Notes: a model not told the origin generated them from the sequence alone. A DNA stretch of 64,000 nt from Bhargavaea massiliensis (GCF_018390575.1 NZ_JAHBCJ010000003.1:62001-126000); one strand, 5' to 3'. Numbered from the stretch's first letter, positions 33,632 through 42,545 are shown. Numbers and translations are program-made.

Positions 33632-34495
33632 TCAGTTGTTTTTCACCGGGTGCTTGTATACATGCTCTGTGTAGTCGGTGATGATGCCGTCCACGCCAAG
33701 GTCGAACAGGCGGAGGGCCTGCTCCTGCGAGCGGGACGTATACGGGTAGATCTTCATGTCCGCGTCGTGCACGTCAGTCACCATGTCATGTGTGACGATG
33801 TTCATGTTCGGGTTAAAGTAGTCGGCGTATGTAGCGAACTCCGCCAGCTGCTCATCCGTCACATTTGCCCAGCTTGCACCGGCCAGTACGCCATGAGGGA
33901 CGTTCGGGAGAAGCTCCTTCGAAGTCTGCATCGATTCATGGTTGAACGACTGAATGATGATCTTTTCGTTGTTCGGATTGTGCAGGTTGCGCTCAATCAG
34001 CGCTTCCGCAACTTTCTCTTCGATTCCCGGATACAGTTCCGGCGCCTTCAGCTCGATCAGGATGCCGATCTTGCCGCGGAACGCGTCGAGGATTTCTTCA
34101 AAGGTCGGGACCTTCTCACCGGCGAACTCCGGGCCGAACCAGCTTCCCGCATCCAGCTGGCGGATTTCCTCAAACGTCAGGCTGCCGACTGAGCCTGTCC
34201 CATTCGTCGTGCGGTCGACGGTCGTGTCATGGATGGCAATCAGTTCGCCGTCCTTCGTCATCTGGACGTCGATCTCGATATAGTCCGCCTTCATTTCGAA
34301 GCCTTTGTGGAACGCGGCCATCGTGTTCTCAGGCGCATGGCCGGACGCCCCCCGGTGCGCCACATTGATCATTTTTTGCTGTTCCTGCTTGGAAATAACG
34401 CTGTTCAGCTCGACAGGCTCAGCCGCCCCTGCAGTTCCCGCAAATGAACTCATAGCAATGCCGACCCCTGCCAAAATCGTTACCATCCGCTTCAT
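33632..34495 (-). CDS. Secreted glycerophosphodiester phosphodiesterase
   Basis: A 287-residue GDPD. The signal peptide is MKRMVTILAGVGIAMSSFAG up to about residue 24 (AGAAEP), without lipobox. The catalytic TIM-barrel begins with the conserved NVAHRGASGHAPENT (HRG and ENT), followed by DYIEIDVQMTKDGELIAIHD with the metal ligands (E, D) and the second catalytic histidine. It splits glycerophosphodiesters from lipids or teichoic acid into glycerol 3-phosphate and alcohols. AAGGAG precedes the ATG. Monocistronic. Confidence 0.92.
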   Translation of the reverse strand: MKRMVTILAGVGIAMSSFAGTAGAAEPVELNSVISKQEQQKMINVAHRGASGHAPENTMAAFHKGFEMKADYIEIDVQMTKDGELIAIHDTTVDRTTNGTGSVGSLTFEEIRQLDAGSWFGPEFAGEKVPTFEEILDAFRGKIGILIELKAPELYPGIEEKVAEALIERNLHNPNNEKIIIQSFNHESMQTSKELLPNVPHGVLAGASWANVTDEQLAEFATYADYFNPNMNIVTHDMVTDVHDADMKIYPYTSRSQEQALRLFDLGVDGIITDYTEHVYKHPVKNN

Positions 34496-34610
34496 CCAAC
34501 CACTCCTTGTCCGTTTGTCGACTCCAGTATAAGAATTGAATGTGAAGCAGAGATGAATAGACTGTTAATAAGTATTGAGATTCAATTAAATATCTTAATA
34601 GACGATCAAC

Positions 34611-34646
34611 AATCAGCCCCCGGAACCATCCGGCCGGGGGCTGATT
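34611..34646. terminator. Orphan terminator-like hairpin
   Basis: AATCAGCCCCCGG / CCGGGGGCTGATT stem with TTT behind it on the plus strand. No gene ends in front of it on either strand, so it may close a small RNA. Confidence 0.5.
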
Positions 34647-34914
34647 TCCTATGTAATTGCGGCACTACCGGGCTCACACCCCGGCCGGAGCGGCGCGTGT
34701 TTGTTTTCCACCCTCCGTCAAGAGTGCCCATGCGCGCAGGACAGGGCGGTGCCGCGGCCCTGTGATGGGTATAGGATATGCGGGAGAAAACCGTTCTATA
34801 CATGGAAGTTTATAATCATCAGCGGTTGCCGGCGCCGCTTTTATCCAACCGCCCAGCCCACTTCACTCAACTGAGCATAGGATGCACGTGATTCCCTATT
34901 AAAGGAGAGGTCAT

Positions 34915-35127
34915 GTGGATCCGAGATTGGCGCAATTGCTTCAAATGACGAGTTTGTACGGAACGTTGGCGAAGTTTTATGAACATAGCGACCCGGAAAA
35001 ACATATTTATTTCTACAAGAAACATTTCCAGTATGAGATGCAGCTCGTTCAGATGTATTGGGCACTGCATGGCCACGGCCATGGCCAGCCGGAGACGCAT
35101 GCCTGGGAAGATCACTATCACGGGTAA
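34915..35127 (+). CDS. Small histidine-rich protein, unknown
   Basis: A 70-residue ORF with GTG start behind AAAGGAGAGG at ideal spacing. A helical part (LAQLLQMTSLYGTLAKFYEH, YEMQLVQMYWALHG) is followed by a histidine-rich end (HGHGHGQPETHAWEDHYHG) that could bind metal. Its own terminator follows. I do not recognise the family. The overlapping ATG at 34913 is in another frame and gives only 11 codons. Confidence 0.6.
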   Translation: MDPRLAQLLQMTSLYGTLAKFYEHSDPEKHIYFYKKHFQYEMQLVQMYWALHGHGHGQPETHAWEDHYHG

Positions 35128-35129
35128 CC

Positions 35130-35156
35130 AAAAGGAGCCGCTCCGGCTCCTTTTGC
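35130..35156 (+). terminator. Terminator after the histidine-rich ORF
   Basis: AAAAGGAGCCG / CGGCTCCTTTT with a short loop. Confidence 0.8.
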
Positions 35157-35242
35157 CGTTTCCGCCAACTGTTGATTAACTGACGTCAGCGGAGAAGTAC
35201 GGGAGCGGTGCTGCATATACTGGGGTAAAGGGAGGGGAACCG

Positions 35243-36145
35243 ATGTGGACTGCCTTCTGGTCGGCCCGGCTCAGGCCCTTTTTGACGCGGTATTTGCCGC
35301 TGGTGGTGTACTTTGCCGGGCTGCTGTTTTTGCTGGGGGTCATCTTCCGCAATGTGCTGGCGTTCGGGGGCGTTAGGGAGTTTACCGAGGCGGAGCTGGA
35401 GAAGCTCAGTTTGTTCAAGCTTGCCCTGGTCGCGATCGGGGACTCGCCTGAGCTCCAGAAGATTTCAGTGAGCGTGTGCCTAATTTTGCTGTGGATCCTG
35501 TTTTTTGTCGTCGTCCGCCTTGGCATGAAAAACCTGCAAAGGCTCAAAGTCATGAATTTTGAACTGGAAGCGGAAAGCCCGGAGAAGAAAATCGAGGTGC
35601 TGAAGGGGGAAGTGGAAGATTCGATCCACCCCGCGAAGCTGATGAAGTTCTTTTCGGGGCATGAGGTGTACGACTTTGTGTTCGAAGTGCTGCTCGAGGA
35701 AAGCTTCCAGCCCGCGGACCGGATGCGCCCGATTGGCGAAGTCTATGAATCTCTTCTTTCCGGCTACCTGGAGCAGACGGCCGATCAGTACCGGAAGCAT
35801 TACGGACACAGTTTTGATTATGAAATCATCACGGGTGAGGAAACCGAATCGCTTTCCAAGCCGATCAAGCTCCTCGTGAACAAGGCGCGCCACTCGGCGG
35901 AATCTGTTTTCGTCAACCGCGAGGCGGACATCTGGCCGAAAAAGAACACGTTCGTCCACCGGCATGTGTTCGAAGAGCAGGAATACTTCACGATCCTCAC
36001 GAGCTACTCCTATGCGTTCCGGATGAGCGACGACTTCCTGTTTTCCGTGCTGCACAACATCCTCATCAGCAACATTGACCGCGCCCTCCATGTCATCACC
36101 CTGTCGCAATCGAACTTATTATTAGGGGAAGGAGAAACACAATGA
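35243..36145 (+). CDS. Membrane protein with large cytoplasmic domain, unknown
   Basis: A 300-residue protein with two N-terminal membrane helices (about residues 15-36 and 72-92), joined by a short acidic loop, then a soluble domain of about 200 residues (KVMNFELEAESPEKKIEVLKGEVED, EVLLEESFQPADRMRPIGEV, FVHRHVFEEQEYFTILTSYSY). I do not recognise a domain. The next small gene overlaps by four bases, so the two are cotranslated. GGAGGGGA is before the ATG. Confidence 0.7.
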   Translation: MWTAFWSARLRPFLTRYLPLVVYFAGLLFLLGVIFRNVLAFGGVREFTEAELEKLSLFKLALVAIGDSPELQKISVSVCLILLWILFFVVVRLGMKNLQRLKVMNFELEAESPEKKIEVLKGEVEDSIHPAKLMKFFSGHEVYDFVFEVLLEESFQPADRMRPIGEVYESLLSGYLEQTADQYRKHYGHSFDYEIITGEETESLSKPIKLLVNKARHSAESVFVNREADIWPKKNTFVHRHVFEEQEYFTILTSYSYAFRMSDDFLFSVLHNILISNIDRALHVITLSQSNLLLGEGETQ

Positions 36146-36348
36146 AAAATCGCCGGATCAACAAAGCCTTCATGGAAGCAGCCTCCCTCCGGGCGCAGCA
36201 GCAGATGAAGTCGCATCTGGACCGCCTGAAGGAAGAGGGGCCTGCCAGGACCTGCCGGATTGACCCGAGGATCGCCGAGAAAACCCGGCTGCCGGACAAT
36301 GACGGAGCGGTGTTGGACATTAAAAAGAGAATCAGGAAAGCTGACTGA
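36142..36348 (+). CDS. Small basic protein coupled to the membrane protein
   Basis: A 68-residue, very basic and hydrophilic protein (start MKNRRINKAFMEAASLRAQQ, end LDIKKRIRKAD). Its ATG overlaps the preceding stop as ATGA. No domain is recognised; it may bind the soluble domain of its partner or nucleic acid. Confidence 0.6.
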   Translation: MKNRRINKAFMEAASLRAQQQMKSHLDRLKEEGPARTCRIDPRIAEKTRLPDNDGAVLDIKKRIRKAD

Positions 36349-36380
36349 AAAGCATGCGCTCATAAGGTGCATGCTTTTTA
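36348..36380 (+). terminator. Terminator after the membrane protein pair
   Basis: AAAAGCATGC / GCATGCTTTT stem with a twelve-base loop. Confidence 0.8.
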
Positions 36381-36462
36381 GTTTGCAACCGCCATCCCTG
36401 TCCGATATATTGAGGATTAATCACGAAATAGTTTGAAATAAATTCAGAAAAGGGGTTTTCTC

Positions 36463-36981
36463 ATGGATGTCAGGTTCCCGATCGGCCAATTGCAGGTACC
36501 CGAAAAGGTTACATTTAACGACGTGCAGGGTTGGCTAAACCAGATTAAAACGTACACGTTCCGGCTAAGAGAGACGGTTGATGCCTTGAGTGAAGAAGAG
36601 CTGGGCCGGACATACCGGGAAGGCAGCTGGAACGTCCGCCAGCTCGTCCACCACATCGCCGACTCCCAGCTGAACATGTACCAGCGGCTGCGGCTCGCGC
36701 TGACAGACAACAGCCCGACTGTCCCCGGATTCGACCAGGACAAGTGGGCGGTCCTGCCGGATACGAAGCTTCCGGTAGAACCGTCGATTAAAATGCTGGA
36801 AGGGATCAATGAGCGGATTATAGCACTTGGCCAGAGCATCACCGAAGACCAGCTGGACCGGTCGTTTATCCATCAGGAAAACGGTGAAGTCAAGGTCGCC
36901 ACGAAACTCGCAAAGCTTTCCTGGCACGAAGAACATCACCTGGAGCACATTAAAATCGCTTTGTCTGATTCGGGTCAATAA
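36463..36981 (+). CDS. DinB-fold thiol transferase of the YfiT/BstA type
   Basis: A 172-residue four-helix protein of the DinB/YfiT family. The three metal-binding histidines are in HHIADSQ near residue 65 and HEEHHLEH near residue 160. YfiT-type members are bacillithiol S-transferases or metal-dependent hydrolases in Bacillota; BstA is the best known. The start follows AAAAGGGG. Monocistronic with terminator. Confidence 0.85.
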   Translation: MDVRFPIGQLQVPEKVTFNDVQGWLNQIKTYTFRLRETVDALSEEELGRTYREGSWNVRQLVHHIADSQLNMYQRLRLALTDNSPTVPGFDQDKWAVLPDTKLPVEPSIKMLEGINERIIALGQSITEDQLDRSFIHQENGEVKVATKLAKLSWHEEHHLEHIKIALSDSGQ

Positions 36982-36987
36982 TAGAAG

Positions 36988-37025
36988 AAACGCCTGGTTT
37001 CTCATGAGGAGAAATCAGGCGTTTT
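36988..37025 (+). terminator. Terminator after the YfiT-type gene
   Basis: AAACGCCTGGTTTCTC / GAGAAATCAGGCGTTTT with a six-base loop. Confidence 0.85.
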
Positions 37026-37036
37026 ATCGTGGTTCA

Positions 37037-37318
37037 TTAAAAAAGGTCCTGATAAGCATCCCGTCCGGCGTGTATAAGCAGGACCTGCTGACCGTCCACC
37101 GTATCAACAAGGAATTTCCCGCCTATCAGCAGGTTGGGATGGTTCATCACGACAAGGTTAGAAACAATCTCCCTTTCTTCCCTCATCAACTTAAAATGGT
37201 CAACCAAAGGCTGGTCCTCTGTCTGGATTTCCACGCATCTTGGAGAATACCGGATCTTGCCCAAAGCCCGTTTTTCCCACTTTCCGTGAGCCAGCTGACT
37301 AAACGTCACCCATTCCAT
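37037..37318 (-). CDS. Hypothetical 93-residue protein
   Basis: An ORF starting at the ATG 37318 behind GGGGGGCAG (MEWVTFSQLAHGKWEKRALG) with plausible amino-acid composition and a beta-rich look (GGKFLVDTVDGQQVLLIH). The longer reading frame that runs upstream translates the family B repeats and is not accepted. No family recognised. Confidence 0.5.
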   Translation of the reverse strand: MEWVTFSQLAHGKWEKRALGKIRYSPRCVEIQTEDQPLVDHFKLMREEREIVSNLVVMNHPNLLIGGKFLVDTVDGQQVLLIHAGRDAYQDLF

Positions 37319-37400
37319 TTCTGCCCCCCGTCCTGTCGAATCGTGCTTGTTTGGTTCTATTCCCGAAAGTTCATTCTTCCGAAACCTAGGAAATCGATGG

Positions 37401-37638
37401 CGAGTGCGTCCAAACTCATCGTGAGTGCGTCCAAACCCTGAACGAGTGCTTCGAAAATCGGGCGAGTGGCCAAGGGTGCCCTTGGAGGTGAGTGCTTCGA
37501 AATTTGTGGCGAGTGCGTCCAAACTCACCACCAGTGCGTCCAAATCCCTCGCCAGTGCTTCTAAACGGACAGGAAGCTTCCGGAAAGCTCCACTCTTTTT
37601 ACCGCGAGTCCTTCGAATCACTCCTCCAGTGCCTCTTC
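37401..37638. repeat. Family B 21-bp phased repeat cluster B2 (one arm, partly eroded)
   Basis: Cores related to CGAGTGCTTCGAA start at 37401, 37422, 37443, 37489, 37510, 37531, 37552, 37605 and 37626. Within blocks the step is 21 bp; between blocks small shifts occur (20 and 26 around 37463), where a short hairpin GGCCAAGGGTGCCCTTGG interrupts. All cores point the same way as the NERD gene that follows. Degenerate copies continue to about 37681. Confidence 0.88.
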
Positions 37639-37836
37639 AATTCCCACGACTACATCCAATTTATCGACAAGTCCGTCCAATTGTGTCCACCACAAATCCG
37701 CAAAATCAAAATTCACCCCTACATCCCCCTGCAAATTTCAAATTTGGCATCACTTTTTTCCTCTTTTTCTAATCTCGCCCGGTTGTGTAGCAGGCGCATT
37801 CCAAGAGTGGTATTTTCTTGGATAGGGGTGTTGACC

Positions 37837-38829
37837 ATGGGGTCACGGAAGTATCCGGTGGAACTTCTCCGGCTCAAGCGGCTGCACAGGCGGATGTATG
37901 CCCATGACCCGGAGCGGGGATATATAGCGGAACTGATCAGCCGGGCAGAGGCGGGCTACAAGGGAGAGACGACTGTGGACAATTACCTGCGAGGGCTCCG
38001 GCTGCCGGGCAAATCGATTCTTCTAAGGAATATTCGGCTACAGATCAGGGAGGAGTATGTCGCGCAATTTGATACGCTGCTGGTCACGGAGCGGGGGATA
38101 TGGATCATCGAAGCGAAAATGATCCGTGGGTCGCTCCGGCTGTTTCAAAATCCAAGGAGAATGGAGCGCACCGATGAATCCGGTGCTGTTCTGACGATGG
38201 ACTGCCCGATTCTCCAGTTGGAAAATCAGAAGACCGGGCTGGAGGAGTGGCTGGAGGAGAGAGGATTGTTCCTTCCAATCCGCGGTGTGGTCGCATTCGC
38301 CGCCCGCAACACATGGACCGGCCTTCCAGATAACGCTCCGATCGTCTCGGTGAAAGAACTCAAGTCCATGCTGATAAAATCAGTCAACCAGTCCCCGCCG
38401 CCGGACCCGAGCTTTAGTTCCCTGAATGAAGTCGTGAACTGTCTCTTCGCGGAAGAGTTGGGGCTGGACATGAGATCATTCGAAGAAATGGGGATCAAGC
38501 ACGGCCCGTTGAAAGAGGGAACCATTTGTGAGAACTGCTTTGCTTCCCTGGAGCGGAAGGGGGAGAGAACGTACCAGTGCTCACAATGCAAAGCGCCGGT
38601 TGAGGGGAACCCCGTCACGCGTGCGCTCCGCGATTACTTCCTGGTCTTCAAGCCATGGATCACAAACCGGGAATTCTGCAGGTTTGCCGGCCTCCGATGT
38701 CTTTCCACAGGCAATCGGTACTTGATGCAACATGAACTGGACCGCGGACTGAGATCGGTGCATCACTTCGATGCAAGAAAGCATTTGGAGGGAACGGAGC
38801 TAAGGAAAGTGAAACACGATTCACTTTAG
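37837..38829 (+). CDS. NERD-domain protein 2 with C-terminal zinc ribbon
   Basis: A 330-residue paralogue of NERD protein 1. The NERD domain is at residues 37-155 with E44, D79 (AQFDTLLV) and E92/K94 (IIEAK). The zinc ribbon is CENC..CSQC near residue 230. C-terminal helices follow. The two proteins agree from the first residues (KYPVELL against RPYPLELL) to the end (VSTGHRH against LSTGNRY), so one gave rise to the other. The ATG has AGGGGTG upstream; a longer frame beginning in the repeats is rejected. The upstream repeat cluster belongs to family B, unlike the family A clusters beside paralogue 1. Confidence 0.87.
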   Translation: MGSRKYPVELLRLKRLHRRMYAHDPERGYIAELISRAEAGYKGETTVDNYLRGLRLPGKSILLRNIRLQIREEYVAQFDTLLVTERGIWIIEAKMIRGSLRLFQNPRRMERTDESGAVLTMDCPILQLENQKTGLEEWLEERGLFLPIRGVVAFAARNTWTGLPDNAPIVSVKELKSMLIKSVNQSPPPDPSFSSLNEVVNCLFAEELGLDMRSFEEMGIKHGPLKEGTICENCFASLERKGERTYQCSQCKAPVEGNPVTRALRDYFLVFKPWITNREFCRFAGLRCLSTGNRYLMQHELDRGLRSVHHFDARKHLEGTELRKVKHDSL

Positions 38830-38923
38830 TGTTTTCGGAATTAATTATTGTTAAATGAAGGATTTTATTTTACAAATTCGGGTAATTAATCTATAAAACT
38901 TTTTCCTGAAGGAGGGAGGGACC

Positions 38924-39082
38924 ATGGAGAGGAAGGAACGGACATCGGAAGTGATGATGTTTTCCTATGAACTCTTGCGGCTTTACAGCGACAGAATCCG
39001 CTGCCGCGACAAAGTAATGCAGTCAAAAATAACGGATGATATTACCCTACTTAAACAGGCATTAAAGGAATCGGTGGCTTAA
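38924..39082 (+). CDS. Small hypothetical protein of 52 residues
   Basis: ORF MERKERTSEVMMFSYELLRL followed by an amphipathic helix (SKITDDITLLKQALKESVA). A very good ribosome binding site (GAAGGAGGGAGG) lies nine bases before the ATG and a terminator follows at 39099, so it is probably expressed. It is all-helical and hydrophilic; function unknown. Confidence 0.6.
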   Translation: MERKERTSEVMMFSYELLRLYSDRIRCRDKVMQSKITDDITLLKQALKESVA

Positions 39083-39098
39083 AATGTTGCATACACGG

Positions 39099-39134
39099 AA
39101 AAAGGGCATGCGCTGAGCCGGCGCATGCCTTTTT
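39099..39134 (+). terminator. Terminator after the 52-residue ORF
   Basis: AAAAAGGGCATGCGC / GCGCATGCCTTTTT with a seven-base loop. Confidence 0.9.
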
Positions 39135-39212
39135 GAATTCCTGTATCAGCCCTAAGGTAAATAAGATAACTTCGCTCTGCTATCCGCCGCGACTTGGGTT
39201 TGATTCCATTGT

Positions 39213-39845
39213 ATGGCCGATATTCTCTTGACCGAGTACCTCGCCAGGTCATCGTCTGATCTAAAGTATTTAAACAAGACCAAATCTTTTCTGGATCAGA
39301 TGTGGAACAACCCGGATGAAGCCTTCATGACATTCGTGATAGGACATATCTACGAGGGAAAGAAAACAAAAGCAGTGGATCGATTCGACCCGATTATTAA
39401 GAAGTCGATGAAGCAATTTATTAACGAAATGGTGAATGAAAAGCTTAATGCTGCGCTGAAGTCTACGAGTGGAGAAGAGACGGAGGTCGAGAAGGAAGCT
39501 GAGCAGAAGGCGGAAATCGTAGAGGAACCCGAAAACCTCATTGTGACCACCGAAGAAGAAATTGAAGGATATTCTATTGTAAAGGTCCTGTTGCACGATG
39601 ACATGGATGTCGGACGAATTTTCTATCGGGACAATCTCAGTTATTTCAACATTCTGCTGGATGACAATATACGAAAATGGATCATGAGACTGGGACTGAA
39701 TGGACAAAACAAATACATCCAGTTTAACGATGAAGACCGAACGACAGTCTCAATCGAAAAAGTCACGGATATTATTAAATACAAAGATAAAATTTTGGAC
39801 GTGACCCGGCGGTTCATGGGGAGCGAAAAGAATCTTCAGCCATGA
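39213..39845 (+). pseudogene. C-terminal part of a type I restriction-like nuclease (HsdR_N/COG4748 type), 5' truncated
   Basis: The 210 residues match the C-terminal part of PD-(D/E)xK restriction-type proteins of the PF13588/COG4748 kind. I recognise SSDLKYLNKTKSFLDQMWNN, RFDPIIKKSMKQFINEMVNE, the charged linker and VTTEEEIEGYSIVKVLLHDD, RIFYRDNLSYFNILLDDNIRKW. The N-terminal nuclease domain (about 150 residues) is missing; the upstream sequence is not coding for it and no ribosome site stands before the ATG. So this is a truncated remnant, perhaps still translated. The intact family acts in phage defence or is associated with methylases. Confidence 0.7.
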
Positions 39846-40141
39846 AAGGCTTCCCTTTAAACTGAATATAACAGAGGATGAGGGAGGGGCTGCTGTAGGG
39901 CAGTCCTTTTTCAATAGACATTATATAGTTGCATTCTTAATGACGTACGGCAGGTATAACGCCCGCGGAAGAAAAAATAGTCTGTAACCATACCGTAGGT
40001 AATCACACTCGACTTCAAATGGAAAAAGTACATAAGCATTCTAACCTCCATCAACAACCGCACACAATCATGCTCAGCAAATCCTATGTCGGGCGTTCCT
40101 GTTCCTTTATAATAAACCCAACAGGAAATGGAGCGGATGAC
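39846..40141. other. Leader and promoter region of the second GntR gene
   Basis: About 300 bases without a gene. A weak GC-poor hairpin is possible; TATAAT near 40110 is a likely -10 box of the GntR gene. No riboswitch motif was recognised. Confidence 0.4.
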
Positions 40142-40840
40142 ATGGAGATCACAGCGACATTAACACCATTTGCACAGCAACTCGAGGGACTGGACCAATA
40201 CCGCCTGCCGCTGCGGGCATATCATACGGTGAGGCTGGCAATCAGGGATTTGGTACTCCCGCCGGGCCAGGCCATTCTCGAACGGGAAATCAGCGAAGCG
40301 CTTGAGATGAGCCGGACGCCGGTGCGGGAGGCGCTCGTCCGGCTTGAGACGGAAGGGATGCTGACGCTCGTGCCGCGGCGGGGATTTATCGTGGCGCCGA
40401 TTGAAGCGGATGACCTCCGGGAAATCTATGCGATCATCGGTACGCTGGACGGGCTGGCGATCGAGCTGGCCGCGGAGCGGTCGGAAGAGGAATTGCTCGT
40501 GCAGCTGGACAGCATCATCGACAGTCAGGAAGAGGCGCTCCGGTCCGGTGACCTGAAAAAATGGTCGTCCCTGGACGATGAGTTTCACGACCGGATCGTC
40601 CGGTGCGCCGGCAACCAACGGCTTACCGGCATCATCGACAGCTACGCCGACCAGTCGTACCGCGCCCGGCTGTATACGATCGCGGAGCGGCCGGTGCCGA
40701 AGCGGTCAATCATCGAACACCGTGCGATTCTTGCGGCGATGAGGGCGAATGACGGAAAGGCCGCGAGGATGCTGATGGAGTCCCACAGGAGCCGGGCACA
40801 GAAAGAGATTCTGGAAGTGCTGAGCCGGACTAACAAATAA
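40142..40840 (+). CDS. GntR/FadR-family (FCD domain) regulator of the tartrate cluster
   Basis: A 232-residue regulator: winged helix at about residues 25-80 (REISEALEMSRTPVREALVRLETEGMLTLVPRRG) and an FCD domain (EIYAIIGTLDGLAIELAAERS, DDEFHDRIVRCAGNQRL, MESHRSRAQ). The start at 40142 has GGAGCGG upstream; a frame beginning 123 bases earlier would cover the TATAAT box and is rejected. It is adjacent to the dicarboxylate transporter, tartrate dehydrogenase and glycerate kinase genes and probably responds to tartrate or a derived acid. Confidence 0.85.
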   Translation: MEITATLTPFAQQLEGLDQYRLPLRAYHTVRLAIRDLVLPPGQAILEREISEALEMSRTPVREALVRLETEGMLTLVPRRGFIVAPIEADDLREIYAIIGTLDGLAIELAAERSEEELLVQLDSIIDSQEEALRSGDLKKWSSLDDEFHDRIVRCAGNQRLTGIIDSYADQSYRARLYTIAERPVPKRSIIEHRAILAAMRANDGKAARMLMESHRSRAQKEILEVLSRTNK

Positions 40841-40875
40841 AAGGATTGGAAGCCGGGAAGCTTCCAATCCTTTTT
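40839..40875. terminator. Bidirectional terminator
   Basis: AAAAGGATTGGAAGC / GCTTCCAATCCTTTTT with a six-base loop between the convergent GntR and transporter genes. Confidence 0.92.
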
Positions 40876-40876
40876 A

Positions 40877-42514
40877 TCATTTCATCAGTTCGCCGAACAC
40901 TAAGGGAACAAAGTAGGTGACGACAATCAAGGTGAACACCAGCGAGAACAAGTTTAGCCAGAAGCCCGTGGCGGCCATTTTGCCCATCTTGACATATCCT
41001 GTCCCGAAAACGATGGCGTTCGGCGGGGCAGCGACCGGGAACATATAGGCGAATGTGGCGCCCATGTTCGCCGCGACCATGAGGATAATCGGGTCCGTTC
41101 CCAGGGACACTGCAGCCACGGCGACAATCGGATAAACCATTGTGGCGGTCGCCGTGTTGGAAGTAAATTCCGTCAGAATGAGGATGACGGTGACCATCAG
41201 GGCGATTGAGACAATCAGCGGGAAGGTGCTGAAAGCAGTCAGCTGCTCGCCGATCCACTTGTCGAGCCCGGATTCCATGATGCCCGCAGCAAGCGCCAGG
41301 CCGCCGCCGAACAGCCAGAGGATGCCCCATGGCAGCTTCTTGGCTGTCTCCCAGTCCATGATGTTGCCTTCATGGTTTCTGGCCGGAAGCAGGAACAGCA
41401 GGATGCCGGCGAACACTGCGATCAGCGTATCGTCGAGGCCCGGGATGAACTTGTTGAGGATGAATCCGCGTGTGATCCAGGCGGCACCGGTGAGGGCGAA
41501 AACCGCCAGGACGACTTTTTCCTCGTAGCTCATCTTGCCGAGCGAGTCGAGGTCCTTCTTGACGATATCACGTCCGCCCGGGATGTTCTTCACCTTCATC
41601 GGAAAGGCAATCTTGACGAGATACAGCCAGACGAGCGGGATCAGGATGGCAACGAGCGGCACACCGAACATCAGCCAGCGGGCAAAGGAGATGTCGACGC
41701 CATACATCGTCTTCACCGTTCCGGCAAGAATGATGTTTGCCGGCGCACCGACGATGGAGCCGAACCCGCCGATGGTCGCGGAGTAGGCGGTCCCGAGCAT
41801 GAGCGCGGTCCCAAAGGCGAAATTGCCCGGCGTCGTATCGACGGACGGATCATTTTTCAATGAATCTGCCACATGCTTCGCAACAGCCAAACTGATCGGC
41901 ACCATCATCAGTGTCGTCGCCGTGTTCGAGATGAACATCGACAGAAAGGCCGTCGCAATCATGAAACCAAAAATGATCGTCGACGGGTTCGTTCCGACAG
42001 CATGGATGATCGATAGCGCGATCCGCTTGTGCAGGTTCCACTTTTCCATCGACAAGGCGATCATGAAGCTTCCGGCAAACAGGAAGATCAGCGTATCTCC
42101 GTAGTTTGCGGTCACCGATCCCGTCTCCATGACACCGAGGAGAGGAAGCAGCATGATCGGCAGGAGGGAAGTGACCGGGATCGGCATCGCTTCGGTCACC
42201 CACCAAGTGGCAACCCAGACAAGGGAGGCGAGCACGGACACGGCCTCATCCGACATGCCGGCCGGCTGGACGAACAACTTGATCAATAAGAAGAAAGACG
42301 GTCCGAGGACGAGCCCGATCTTCTGCGGGACGGTATACGTCGGGGCGCGGGGCGGGCTTTTCAGCCGGCCCTCTTCTTGTTCCGAACCGGAAGAGCCGGA
42401 TCCGGCGGTGGTGACGATGGCCATGACGTTCAGCGTCAGAATCGCTTTCAGCATCGCCTTGGCCTGGTCGTTCCAGACCCAAAGCTGCACCCACAGGTTT
42501 TTAGCAAATGACAT
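40877..42514 (-). CDS. DASS/SLC13-family dicarboxylate transporter
   Basis: A 545-residue sodium:dicarboxylate symporter-type protein with about 12 helices. Marks are WWVTEAMPIPVTSLLPIMLLP near residue 105, SNTATTLMMVPI near 195 (first SNT motif), and the repeat TEFTSNTATATMVYP near 470 (second SNT motif). Both SNT signatures that bind sodium and substrate are complete. An N-terminal extension of about 60 residues is unusual in having a hydrophilic serine/glycine-rich part (TTAGSGSSGSEQEEG). AAAAAGGAGG precedes the ATG. A perfect cre site lies upstream. Together with the neighbouring genes it probably imports tartrate or a related acid. Confidence 0.9.
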   Translation of the reverse strand: MSFAKNLWVQLWVWNDQAKAMLKAILTLNVMAIVTTAGSGSSGSEQEEGRLKSPPRAPTYTVPQKIGLVLGPSFFLLIKLFVQPAGMSDEAVSVLASLVWVATWWVTEAMPIPVTSLLPIMLLPLLGVMETGSVTANYGDTLIFLFAGSFMIALSMEKWNLHKRIALSIIHAVGTNPSTIIFGFMIATAFLSMFISNTATTLMMVPISLAVAKHVADSLKNDPSVDTTPGNFAFGTALMLGTAYSATIGGFGSIVGAPANIILAGTVKTMYGVDISFARWLMFGVPLVAILIPLVWLYLVKIAFPMKVKNIPGGRDIVKKDLDSLGKMSYEEKVVLAVFALTGAAWITRGFILNKFIPGLDDTLIAVFAGILLFLLPARNHEGNIMDWETAKKLPWGILWLFGGGLALAAGIMESGLDKWIGEQLTAFSTFPLIVSIALMVTVILILTEFTSNTATATMVYPIVAVAAVSLGTDPIILMVAANMGATFAYMFPVAAPPNAIVFGTGYVKMGKMAATGFWLNLFSLVFTLIVVTYFVPLVFGELMK

Positions 42515-42545
42515 CTACTGTTCTCCTCCTTTTTCCTGCCTACCA

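Noticed and set aside
34606-34803. Minus-strand ORF of 65 codons
   Set aside because: Composition is proline/arginine-rich as in random high-GC frames and it runs through a hairpin; no ribosome site.
37492-37836. N-terminal extension of NERD protein 2 reaching into the B2 repeats
   Set aside because: The paralogue starts at the same residue as ATG 37837 with a ribosome site, and the extension only translates repeats.
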